A DNA stretch of 64,000 nucleotides from Capitella teleta (Eukaryota > Annelida > Polychaeta > Capitellidae), in NCBI GenBank assembly GCA_000328365.1, contig KB312312.1, positions 128,368-192,367 of the forward strand, in the 5' to 3' direction. Under the pieces are notes generated by a model, which was given only the letters and a program-made list of their open reading frames with translations, was not told where the DNA came from and ran no database searches. The position numbers were made by a program, and so were the translations under genes. This document shows, piece after piece, positions 36,332 to 46,486 of this stretch (its first letter is position 1; every line of letters starts with the position of its first letter).

Positions 36332-37037
36332 AAGGGAGGGAGAACCGGTTGAAAATGGACTTTGAGTCGTTATTTGATGCACCAAAGATGATTCTTATGC
36401 CTGGCTCACACAAGGAATATCATCGCTAACGATTTCGCGGGAGATATAATGCTAATTAGGCGTGACGTCAGACGCTGTGATGAAACACCGAGTTCCCCAT
36501 CTTTTACAATGGGCCTCGTCATATCACCGTGTCCTGCGACTAAACCCCAGGATATTTTTTTATTTTCTTTTCGGAAATAGATAGAATAATCATTTTGCCA
36601 TCAGTCAGGCGCAAAAAAAAAATATTTTTCGCTATTTTTCTTATTTTAACAAGCGATTTTCTAGGACACCTACCACGTTTCTCATTCTGAAACAGTAAAA
36701 AGGTCAGCCAGAGTGACCAACGCATGCGCTTTCGTTTCGTAAACAACAAAGATGTCCTTTTATCGCGAAGATGCTCTGCTCTGATTGGCTGAAATCGATA
36801 GCTTCACGAGGGGAACGGAACCAATCAGCCATCAGCCAAACCAAGCCATCAGCTGACGTTTGCCTCCTATACTTCGCAATGGAAGCCATTCTCCCATAGG
36901 CGCAATGCTAACCCCGATATTCGGAATGCATTATTTCCTTACGCTTGCATCCAGGCATGGTGTTTTTTTGCACGGAATGCTATCAATTGGTGCTATGAGT
37001 CAATAGAACATCACTTAAAATTTAGTTCCCCATCCCT
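36332..37037 (+). mobile_element. MITE-like non-autonomous DNA element, copy 2
   Basis: About 706 bp, co-linear with copy 1 and lacking its nested insertion. Same end sequences (AGGGAGGGAGAAC at the left, GTTCCCCATCCCT at the right) and no coding capacity. It has a small internal length difference near 36758-36772 compared with copy 1. The two copies lie in direct orientation about 1 kb apart. Confidence 0.65.
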
Positions 37038-38417
37038 TTTATGCATCCAATGAAGCTTATCCATGGTCCGGGGCCCTGTTTGCCGCCAAAAGTGAAAATA
37101 TCGCGGAATGATGAGTGCACTCTATTAATTCAGATAAATCGGCATAAATGTTGATGAAATTGGAATAGAAATGATAGGAATATCAGCATGCCATGTTAGA
37201 ATAACCATACCAAGTATTAATTTCTCCCATTTTTGGGTGATTTTTACAATGCGATCTTTTTTGGTAACACTTTCTCACAAATTTGTAGCACCATGAGATA
37301 GATAGACTGCTATTGTATTCAGGGTGGACCTGTTATTGTTAATTATTGTAGGTCATATTGACGGAGTGCCGTTGATGCACATCTTATACTGAACGAATCA
37401 GCTGACACACTCTTCTTGCATTTGCACAAACCAACACGTGTGCTACACTGTATTTGACACAGCAAGCTGGTCACCCAAGAGGGCGAATCTTGATCAATTA
37501 AAGCAATAGCCACGTTCATGAATAAATCATTCAAGCAAGGACCGATTCAGGTATCGTGAGGGCTTCTGTTGACCTTAATAAACTTAACTGAATCCTGGAA
37601 ACTAAAAATTGAACGTGTGCTGCATGTTTACCTATTACGGAATGCAAATACAAATTACAAATTTATCCTCCGCAGTAATTTTCAGCCAATTTCGAGGAAC
37701 GAAACATGGGAATCCATTTGTCCGAAATTAAGCGCTTTGTGTGTTTTTCGCTCTGCTGCGGGGCATGCAATTCAAATGCTGTTGTCGTCCTTGAAACAAC
37801 CTTAGATCGAGGCAAACACTTGGCTTTATGAGAGTGTAAAAAAACAGCTGTTGTTGCGACTTGTTCATCGATGATTAAAATTAACACGAAGATGTGAAGG
37901 TCATTATGGAGAAGTCAATGAGCGACTATGAAGACTGGCAGGAATTAAAAGGAATCAAGGGTAATGACTGCCAACCTGCTTGGGAAGACACTGCAGTAAC
38001 GTAGTTTGCAATTAATAACACTTAATTGCTTGTTAGTTGGAAGTATAACCGAGAAAGATATACGAGGTATATAACATGTATATACATTCAGCATTATTAA
38101 CACTCCTTTATACCTGAAGAATCCTTCAACGACCAAGCTCTTCCAAAATTGTGCGTTATGATTGGTTATATGGCTTACGAATGATCCAACGATCCTTCTT
38201 TTCTTCAAAGGAAGCCTAATTCTTACAGCGTGCGTGTTGTTCCGCTGAAGAGCGTTCTTTACTGGCTGACCCCTCTGGAATTGAATGCAGGATGCGGTTG
38301 AGAACTCTGGTTGATGATTCCGGTTGGTTGAACTCACTCAAAATGGGAATAACAATTAAACCATTGTGCCTCATTATTACTTATGCTTAACTTATATTCA
38401 TGTTACATTAATCTATA

Positions 38418-38467
38418 NNNNNNNNNNNNNNNNNNNNNNNNNNNNNNNNNNNNNNNNNNNNNNNNNN
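38418..38467. other. Assembly gap of 50 N
   Basis: Fifty unresolved bases, a length commonly used as a placeholder, so the true size may differ. Confidence 0.99.
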
Positions 38468-38916
38468 CATCGCTCAACCGATTCATGACACGTCTCACAG
38501 ACCCACACGGACAATGCAATTGTGGTTTTACGCCTTACTATTTTCGTTACTAGAACATTTGTAGATCTCAATGGTCCTTTGTCCTGTATGCTACCATAAA
38601 CAGTAACACACAGCGCCAAGCATTGTTATGCAGTTGGACAACAGAGTCATAGTGGAATTTCGAATCACTAACACAAGGACTTTGGGCTGACGGAGCCTCG
38701 CACTCCGGACTTTCGCTGCGACATAGAGCTGAAGCCAGGCGGTAAAAGCCTTAATCTCTTATCTCTGATGCATACTATATCGCACCCGCACACAAAATGC
38801 CACCCCCCCCCTTAATTAAAGCGAAACCATAGCTCTTCTTCAATCAGAGATTCCCTCAGAACGCTCCAACTGTGGCTCAGAAGACATCAACATGCATCTG
38901 CGGAACACCAATAGAT

Positions 38917-39024
38917 CATAGCATAGCATAGCATAGCATAGCATAGCATAGCATAGCATAGCATAGCATAGCATAGCATAGCATAGCATAGCATAGCATA
39001 GCATAGCATAGCATAGCATAGCAT
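38917..39024 (+). repeat. (GCATA)n pentanucleotide microsatellite
   Basis: About 21-22 near-perfect copies of GCATA. The array is uninterrupted, suggesting recent expansion and probable length polymorphism. Confidence 0.97.
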
Positions 39025-39568
39025 CTGAGTAAACGTAGACTGGGATTCGGAATCTTTCTCCAGATCCGGAATGAGGATCCGTTTCTTTCAACAAAATACT
39101 GCTGGGCCCTATTCGGCCTGGCTGAGTCTATTTCGAACGATCACGGGGTCAACGAGAGGTCAAGTAGGCTGGCGACCCATCATAATATCTCTTCAGTCCC
39201 TTCGTGTTCGGGAGATGGCCGTTGAGATATGAGCTTGTATAAAATAACTTTATGTCAACATTGAAGCATATATTATGTCATATTTAATTTCTGACTGCAC
39301 TCGTGAAACTTCAAAATTGGTCCTTATAGCAAATCACGATTGCAGCACAATTTCGGTTTGAGATGTACAACTTGCCCGATCTATAGTTTGAGTTACATGT
39401 CGTCTTTTACAGGTCAACCTTTGGTTGTCTTAAGAGTTGCAATAATAATATTACTATGGTTAGCCATTGTGATGCCGAGTGTAATCTATCATCCTGGAGA
39501 ATAAAAGCATGTAACACTTCACGGAGGCAAGGTCCGCCCTCAAGGATATGGGCATCACAATCGGCCAC

Positions 39569-39751
39569 CTAAAAATAAGATATAAATGGAGCTAAACAAT
39601 GGGAGAAGGAAGAAAGGGTGGGCCCTCGGCAATTGGCAGGGGCACGCGGTGGAGTAATCTCAATGCCTTCTCTCTTTGCAACCCCTGATCTATTTTGATC
39701 CGATGCTATTCCGCAACAACCAGTAGCTGTAGATGTACAATTGCATCGTAG
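39569..39751 (-). CDS. Weak candidate terminal exon (Cys-containing)
   Basis: A strong minus-strand acceptor (polypyrimidine tract, then TTCTTCCAG) is followed by 183 nt of open frame starting LRCNCTSTATGCCGIASDQ and ending in a stop. No upstream partner exon with a phase-0 donor was identified. It might be an alternative 3' end of the cyclase gene or a chance ORF. Confidence 0.18.
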   Translation of the reverse strand, partial: LRCNCTSTATGCCGIASDQNRSGVAKREGIEITPPRAPANCRGPTLSSFSHCLAPFISYF

Positions 39752-40052
39752 CTGGAAGAAGAGAAAGCAGACAAAGATGTTGTCATGCACATTCGTTTAA
39801 TGCCCACAGAAGTACAGGCAATGAACCTACTGGTGTATGATGAGCGCATATTAACTATAATGCCTCATGGTCATTTTAACATAGCTACAGAACCTGACTT
39901 GCGGGATATGAGAGGAAAACAAGATATGTGTTTTTTACACCACGAGTGAGTATTTTCATCCTCTTAGCTCGGCACATAAGGCATTGAACATTTTCAACAG
40001 GCAGCAGCGGTGTGGAGTCGTATTCTGAGGACTCGCGCAGATATGCTTATAT

Positions 40053-43000
40053 TCAGGTTTCATCCAGAGAGGCGTCAAGCAGACTCTTCCTGGCCGTCAT
40101 AGCGAAGATCTGCGGAGTCATGCGAAACTTCTGGCTGAGGCGAGTTAAATCGGTGTTGGATTCAAAACTGATGAGATCCACGTCCGGATTGGCTGCCTTC
40201 AGCTCAGACAGCGAATTAGAGTGACTGTTGCTTGCGGCCAGCATGCTCCCAGGCACCTGGCCAAAAGGGAAGGCGGCAGAGCACAGGGTCTCCAGGTGGG
40301 CTTCTGCGCTCTCGCACCTGGATAGGCACTCGCTGTCCCTGTTCAGGTACGTGTGGCCGTGCAGCAGGTTCCCCGCAGCGATTGAGTTTGAGCGGTATTG
40401 GCGGAAGTGAGGGAAGACGGGGTCGGCGTGGCTGCTGACTTCCGGTGCGCAGTCCTTGCTGGCGCGGATGTTCTGGAATGGGCAGCCCTCTGTCTTGGGA
40501 GGGTCGTCCTGGTAGTGGTTTTTCAGTGACTTCACGTACTCTTGGCAACCCGTGTTGATCAAATCCGTCGCCATTTGACTCAGTTTCGACGGTGAGTCAC
40601 TCCCGACCGTGAAACTCACAGCACCTGAGGGAGAAACCCTTATTGCATGAATGTTCCTTTGTGACGTAATAACTACCGTTCTCCTCCGGGGGGTTCTCTG
40701 AGCTGGTGTTGGTCGCGACGTGACTCGGACTTCCAGGAACAAAGATGCACGCTTCGCTCTGCTTTCTGCGTCGGTGCAAATCGTACGCATCACTTGAACT
40801 GAGACAAGAAGAAGTAACACACGGAGTTACTATACACAGTGGAACCCACTTGTTTAAACTGAGGGTCAGGGATTCCCTTTGCTCTTGGCGTAGCTGGACA
40901 GAGAGCTGATCGGTGGATGGGTCACCTCGCATCCCTGCTAACCAATAAGTATTCATCTGCCCCTTACCCTGGTCAGGAAATGACAGAAGTTAATATCCAT
41001 GTTTTATTTCAAAGAATGAACAGGAATTATTTATCAAATGAGGATGCATTCACAACAGAGGCCAGTTTGCCTTCCTCAACGACGTTGGAGGCCTGTTTTC
41101 AAACTTTCAAAGTACTCACGAACTATCAATAATGAAGTCTGGTTTATTTTTGAAATAGACAAATTTCGCATTAAATCAATTAGGTGCACTTCAATGCTGA
41201 GACCGCGGAAATTGCACAAAAACACAAGCTGCACCAAAGTATCTTGAATTACATGCTTGTTGATAAAAGCGCATCTTTGTCACGAAGTAGAAGAAAAAGA
41301 AGTTATGACCCATTTTTTTTCTCTCTCTCAAAAGTAAATATTTTTCTATCGGGAACAAATGAGGAAGAAAAAATGGGGGATGTTTTGTGGTTCAAAGTAC
41401 TGAGGCAGTAGTTCCAGATTTGCTTCTTTCGTCAGGAATTGCGTGTCAACAGACGAGCGAAAACAGAAGATGAATGTATCGCTCGATATTCTGGGATAGC
41501 CATTATGAATCCCTGACGAAACAAGCCATATGTTTCAACAAGTGATATCTTCATCACTTTGTCAGAAATTCTTGGAAATCTGCCTGCATTCTGGAATTCA
41601 AGATACGAAATGCATGTAGCACACACACGCGAGAAGTCATCCCTTTCTTGGAGTAGATTGTGATCATTCCGCTTGGATATTGACATTTTACAGCCACGGA
41701 AATGACGTCAGTTTTCCACCATTTTGAATGGTGCCTTATGGGATTATTGTGTTGGGTACCATTCTGTGTGTGTCAGTATGAATCTCACCGAACTCAACAG
41801 TTGTATGAAACGTGTACAGCGTACTCATACAGACAGCTGGACACCGATCTGAAGTTAGAACACCAATGCCTCCTCTTGCAACAGATGCAAAACGAAATCT
41901 TCACCGATAGAGAACAGCGCTTGAAGAGATATTCCAACATTGACATGTAAGTGTATATAAGTTATCCACCCAGAATAATTACGCTCAACCTTTGCAGTTC
42001 ATTGTCGAGATTGAACAAGAAACTCAACTATTTGATTGAAGATTTAAAACCAGAGTTTGTGGACCCTTTCGAGTTAAGCGATGAATCGATCATATTCGAC
42101 GCTCTGATGGACCTCACAGACGGAAGGGGGAGGAGCTGGAAACTGGTGAAGAAATCGACACTGGACAGACTTAAACAGAACATCGCCACAAAAGAAGAAA
42201 ACTGCAGAAAACTCCCCACTCTGCAGCAGAATGTAGATTTCTCTGAGTACCCAAAAGGTAGAATCATCCACAAAAGTTTCCATTTCATTGCATGCCTCCC
42301 TCCGACAGATTGCTATGAGCTGAAAGAGCGAGGTGTTACAGAGGACGGAATCTACGCTATTCGACTGTTCAATAACCAGATCATCAATGTGTATTGTGAC
42401 ATGACAACTGATGGCGGTGGATGGACAGTGCTTCAGCGTCGAAAGAATGGAGCTGTCAATTTCGACCGCCCATGGAATGACTACAAGTAGGTGCCACCTT
42501 CAATGACCGTTCTGGTCTCATGTCTTCTGGCAGGACTGGTTTTGGGAACATCAACAGTGAGTTCTGGATCGGCCTGGAGAACCTGCACCAGTTGGTTACG
42601 AATAGGAATAGTTCTTTGAGGGTCAATCTGGAGGACTGGGAAGGGGAAAGAGCCTACGCCGAGTACCTCGTACTCCACGTGGGGGATGAGAAAACTTCCA
42701 ACTACACGTTGACAGTTGATGGCTTCAGTGGCGATGCGGGTGATTCGTTGAGCTACCACAGCGGCATGGCATTCAGCACACCTGATAGAGACAACGATGT
42801 CAGAGATGACTCCTGCGCCGCCATGGACGGTGCTGGATGGTGGTACAAAGGCTGCAGTTACACCACCCTCAACAGCAAGTACTACAACATGACAGAAATG
42901 GAGAAACCTCCCTTTGACGGTATCACGTGGTACCACTGGAAAGAGCAGTACGCCCACGTGCTGAAAGCGACTGAAATGAAAACGAGGCAGATGTTGATCC

Positions 43001-46000
43001 CACCTTGATGTTTACCCGTCCTCGGAAGACGCTCACGAATCTTGATCCTTTCAGTTGTTGTTGACAAGGTTCGCTGATGTGAATCCTCCCAGGCTGTATG
43101 TGTAAAATCAGCAATTATTATTACTAAAACAATCTCTTACTAAGCTGTTGGTTTGCATCCTGGATGCTGTGTTGACGGTGTCGCCAAACAGACAATACTG
43201 AGGCATACGCTTACCGACAACACCTGCCACAACGCTTCCTGTATGCATACCTGAGAAATGCACCATTGAATGTATCAACGCTCAGCAGCAATACATGCTT
43301 ACCCATTCGTATATGCAGTTTTTGTGTATGTTTCGTTGGTAGTTTGTAGATGTTGATAGCTTCAACTAAATCCAAAGCCACTTTGGCTGCACACGAGGCG
43401 TGGTCTGGGCGCCTGTCGGGGACACCACCTGCGATCATGTAGACCGCATCGCCGAGGGTCTCAACCTTGAACACCTTGTGCTTGTCGACGATGGCATCAA
43501 ATATGGTGAAGACGGAATTGAAACATTTGACCAACTCCATGGGGCTGAATTCTGCGCACATTTCGTTGAATCCGAGCAAGTAGCTGAACACGATGGTCAC
43601 GTTTTCAAAGACCTGAAACAAGGGGAATGGTCAATTGGTCATTTGCTTGTCTCTGACGGCAAGCAGCTTAAGACCGGCTCCCACAAGTCAGTCTGATAAC
43701 ATACAAGGCTTTGGGTTCAACAGGGCATGCGCGGGCTCCCTGTTCCAGGAAATGTTGATTCCCTTAACAGACTTGTGCTACAGAGGAAGAGCAATTAGCC
43801 GTGTGAATGACACCATCATGTCGTGGAGTCATTATGCAAATGAGGTCAACAGTCTCGCCAGGCCAGGTGCTCTACTAATAAAGTGTCCCGGGCTTTTAAC
43901 ACTCTTATGGGCTTATAGGGTTATGACTACGAGACGTTCAGCCTCCCCTGGGTGGGGCACCTATCATCTGCGGGGGCTATAGGGGACACGTGCTGAGCAA
44001 GGAAAGGGGGCGAAGTGCAGCACCAAGATGGAATCAGCGGTACGTGCTATTCAGATTTTGCAACGCTACAGTTCTCGATGGACAATGGGCTCATCTCTTT
44101 CTCGTTCATTTATGAGGGCTATCAGGTGGCATTGTGTAATCAGTCGGTGAATATTATGGTCTTGGTCATAAAATGTCCATTGATTTCACATATGCGGTGT
44201 GTTATTAGATTGTGTCTTGAGTGGTCTTTACCCATCTGGCCTACGCGAGCACTAAAAGTGAGCAATGCAAGTGAAACACAACCAGCTGCTTCTTCGCAGC
44301 AACATTTCCCTACGAGTAGTAAAACTAGTGGTATCAGGGATAGACGACGCAACGAGCCCTCACCGTACGAAACAGCAGCATTACCTTGGGGAAAACCCAT
44401 TCAGTGGACAACCCTTATATGGTCATCAAAGGCGACCGTTTGAAGCAGCAACAGGCGCCTCGAGAGGCAACCATTTGGAAGGCATGCGACGCAGAGATGA
44501 GGCAGTGGGCACGCATCTCCCCCTTAACGGCAGCAACCAAATGAATTGTAATCTGCTTTGTGTGTTGCTGGGCCGCCAGGGGCACTGACCTGACAGCGTA
44601 GATCACGGCCATCGTTGAAATAAACCCTCCCGCCCCGCTTTTTATGTCGGCAATCAAGCAAATGCGGTGGCTGCATCAGTTCTGTGTTCACGGGATATCA
44701 GCAAGGGTTTTAATACCGGGCTACATTCCACTATTCCAGAGTACCCTAGTCATTCAATAGTATATTACCTCACAGGTGTTGATCGGGTCTTCACCGTTCT
44801 TCAGTCGCACAGCAATCTGCTGCGGTATCATCGAGTACAATAGTCCCTCGCTTCGTTGTTTCCACTGATCCAATTGCTTCAGGTTGTCCGCAATCTGTTG
44901 GCTTTTCAAGATTTGCTGCAACAACGAAGGATTAGCAATTACCTGCCAATCAGCCATGCTAATTTACCTTCTCAATAGAATACTCCAGCCTAGAAGCATG
45001 TTGCCAGCCAGCCATCACCATGTCTCGACCGCTGTCGTACATGTTCAGGTCATTAATGTACAGCCCCATGGAGCACATCTCAGCCAGGTTACTCAATCTG
45101 GTATAAGGTCAATCATCAGTCAAAACCACAGAGTGAAACACACTCACAATGGTGAGCAGAGGAAGGCGATGGCGTTGAGATCTTTCAGGTGTCTCATTTG
45201 GCCTCTCAGTAGTAGGGTTCGCGTGGCTTCAGGAGACACAGGAGAGATCACAGCATTTGGAGAGCGACCCGAAGACACGCGACGGATGGGGTGTGTCGAC
45301 TCCAGTTCAAAGATCACAGATTGCAAACAAAGTATCTGAAAATCACGAAAAAAAAAAAGAACAAAAAAACAAAAAACAAAGAACAAAAAACAAAAAACAA
45401 AAAAAAATAAAAACAATTTGTCATTTGCAATTCGGGACAACGCTATGAACTCACGTTATCCCAATTGAGATCCATCTGCGGTCTTCTAAGAGTAAACTTG
45501 GAGCTGATATTGGAACCGATCAGTGGATGGTTGGCGAATAGCATGTTCAGTGTCTCGCCAACGTGCGTGATAACAAGATCTTTGTTAAAAATTATACTGA
45601 AAGTGAATACCTGGATTGGGAAAACCAAGCAAAAATAGCATAATTTTGGATTGAGCGTTATTTGCGCACCTTGAGAAAAGTTGCAGAATTGATATGGGCG
45701 ATGTTTTGAGTCAGGGCAGTCTTGTGTTTCTTAGTATTCTTCTGTTTGGCTGCTTGGTTGTCAAAGGTCATTTTGAAGATGACGTGGCAGCCGTTCTCGG
45801 TGATTTCTTCCTTGAGCACTTCCACCAGGACTTCTGTTGCGTAGAAGCGCCTCCCGCAGGACTGCAGCTGCCCTATGACGTAACGAGTGAAACCTACACG
45901 CTTCGACCTGTAGTGCAAGAGACAGCCGTCATCGTGCTCCTCGGTGACATAGAAGGACGGACTGAGCATCTTCGGGTAGCTGAAACGCATGGTTTCATGA

Positions 46001-46383
46001 AGGTTGTCGATTCCGTTCAGGAAATCCCTGAAGTGTCGCCCAGCTACTCGCATGATGCTATCATAGCCATAGTGGGTGAAGTATTTGACGAAGCACGTCC
46101 CGAAGTACAACATGTAGTCTTCAGGTGTGTTGGGTGACTCTGGGATTCCAAGACCCTGTAGATGGAAGCCTAGCGAATGATGGATATACTTTTCAATGGC
46201 TATTACCGGTAGGACGGCTGAGCAGGTACACGCTAGCTTTGTCATTATGTCATCAGGGTAGCGTCTGTGCGTGGCGAACACAGTGTTGGCCAGCCCTGCC
46301 TGGCGCAGTACAGTCCCCCAAGCATCATCGCCGTATCGTTCTATAATGAAGTGCTGAATGCTCTCCAAAAGCATGCCGTACAT
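40053..46383 (-). CDS. Atypical soluble guanylate cyclase subunit, H-NOX/HNOBA/coiled-coil/cyclase, Gyc88E type (12 coding exons)
   Basis: Exons are 46383-46207, 46155-45670, 45610-45455, 45335-45148, 45097-44968, 44915-44769, 43612-43303, 43250-43141, 43093-43004, 40968-40850, 40798-40677 and 40624-40053. They total 2607 nt (868 aa) and all phases close. Residues 1 to about 190 are an H-NOX haem domain with proximal His112 (NLHETM) and the haem-propionate motif Y141-x-S143-x-R145. Then follow an HNOBA domain, the linker [16 protein letters not shown], a coiled coil (about 380-412) and the cyclase domain (about 413-610, ending [10 protein letters not shown]). A tail of about 260 aa is Ser/Cys-containing. 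Similarity to insect Gyc88E is strong (MYGMLLE start, [20 protein letters not shown]). These proteins bind gas on haem and convert GTP to cGMP in the cytosol. GTP-selecting E479 and C551 and catalytic N558/R562 are present. The first metal-binding Asp is replaced by Tyr439 (FSYLLGF), while the second is D483. This suggests it works as one half of a heterodimer. Confidence 0.92.
41702..43008 (+). CDS. Secreted fibrinogen-related (FReD) protein with coiled-coil N-terminus (4 exons), nested antisense in the cyclase gene
   Basis: Exons are 41702-41946, 41998-42257, 42309-42486 and 42534-43008, totalling 1158 nt (385 aa) with closing phases. Introns are only 51, 51 and 47 nt. The N-terminus has a hydrophobic signal core ([13 protein letters not shown]). 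An in-frame Met at 41738 would give a tighter signal peptide than the first Met. Residues about 28-165 are charged and helical, probably an oligomerising coiled coil. Residues 169-385 form a fibrinogen C-terminal domain: [38 protein letters not shown], the Ca-binding loop D312-R-D-N-D316, Cys322 and Cys335, and ITWYHWK. All four canonical Cys are kept. Members act outside the cell as ficolin- or angiopoietin-like recognition or signalling proteins. The whole gene sits inside a 2035-nt intron of the minus-strand cyclase, and its stop codon overlaps the cyclase exon edge. Confidence 0.94.
41703..41710. promoter_or_regulatory. Full CRE palindrome at the FReD gene start
   Basis: A perfect TGACGTCA overlaps the first candidate ATG of the fibrinogen-domain gene. 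If it functions as a CREB/ATF site, transcription may start close by and the Met at 41738 would be the true start. The motif is seen; its function is inference. Confidence 0.3.
43613..44768 (-). other. 1.16-kb intron of the cyclase gene
   Basis: It lies between the coiled-coil exon and the first catalytic exon. Plus- and minus-strand open frames of up to 142 codons occur but show no domain or splice pattern. It is one of only two long introns in this gene; the others are 47-119 nt. Confidence 0.7.
45345..45415. repeat. A-rich (CAAAAAA)n simple repeat in a 119-nt cyclase intron
   Basis: On the coding (minus) strand this is a T-rich tract just before the acceptor at 45336, so it lengthens the polypyrimidine tract. 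It accounts for most of the extra length of this intron over the roughly 50-nt class. Confidence 0.8.
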
Positions 46384-46422
46384 TGTACCACGTTGCCCCG
46401 AGTGCTGGTAGAGCACGGAGCA
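46384..46422 (-). other. 5' UTR part of the first coding exon of the cyclase
   Basis: A good acceptor (TTTGTTGCAG) at 46423-46432 precedes 39 nt of leader before the ATG at 46383, so an upstream non-coding exon is expected. The MYGMLLE start matches the family start exactly, although the frame stays open upstream. The minisatellite would then lie within the first intron or the promoter. Confidence 0.5.
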
Positions 46423-46486
46423 CTGCAACAAAGAAGTTCATCACATAACATTCCAACGCAGCTGAAGATTTACTTATCAAGTTTTA

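Larger units (their letters stand above)
37038..40052. other. Gap-containing spacer downstream of the cyclase gene
   Basis: No convincing gene. It holds the assembly gap, a pentanucleotide array and one weak terminal-exon candidate on the minus strand (39569-39751). The cyclase 3' UTR must lie at its right end; a possible ATTAAA signal on the minus strand is near 39795-39800. Confidence 0.45.

Noticed and set aside
34523-36889. Short minus-strand open frames in both MITE-like copies (sharing RCPRKSLVKIRKIAK)
   Set aside because: They lie inside non-coding repeat copies, are not conserved in length, and show no transposase motif.
40216-40548. 110-codon minus-strand open frame rich in Pro and Arg
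   Set aside because: Out-of-frame shadow of the last cyclase exon.
42481-42957. 158-codon minus-strand open frame
   Set aside because: It is the antisense shadow of the fibrinogen-domain exon and has no domain of its own.
46156-46206. A 17-residue insertion specific to this H-NOX domain
   Set aside because: It has clean GT and AG ends, the length of the other mini-introns, and removing it restores alignment, so it is treated as an intron.
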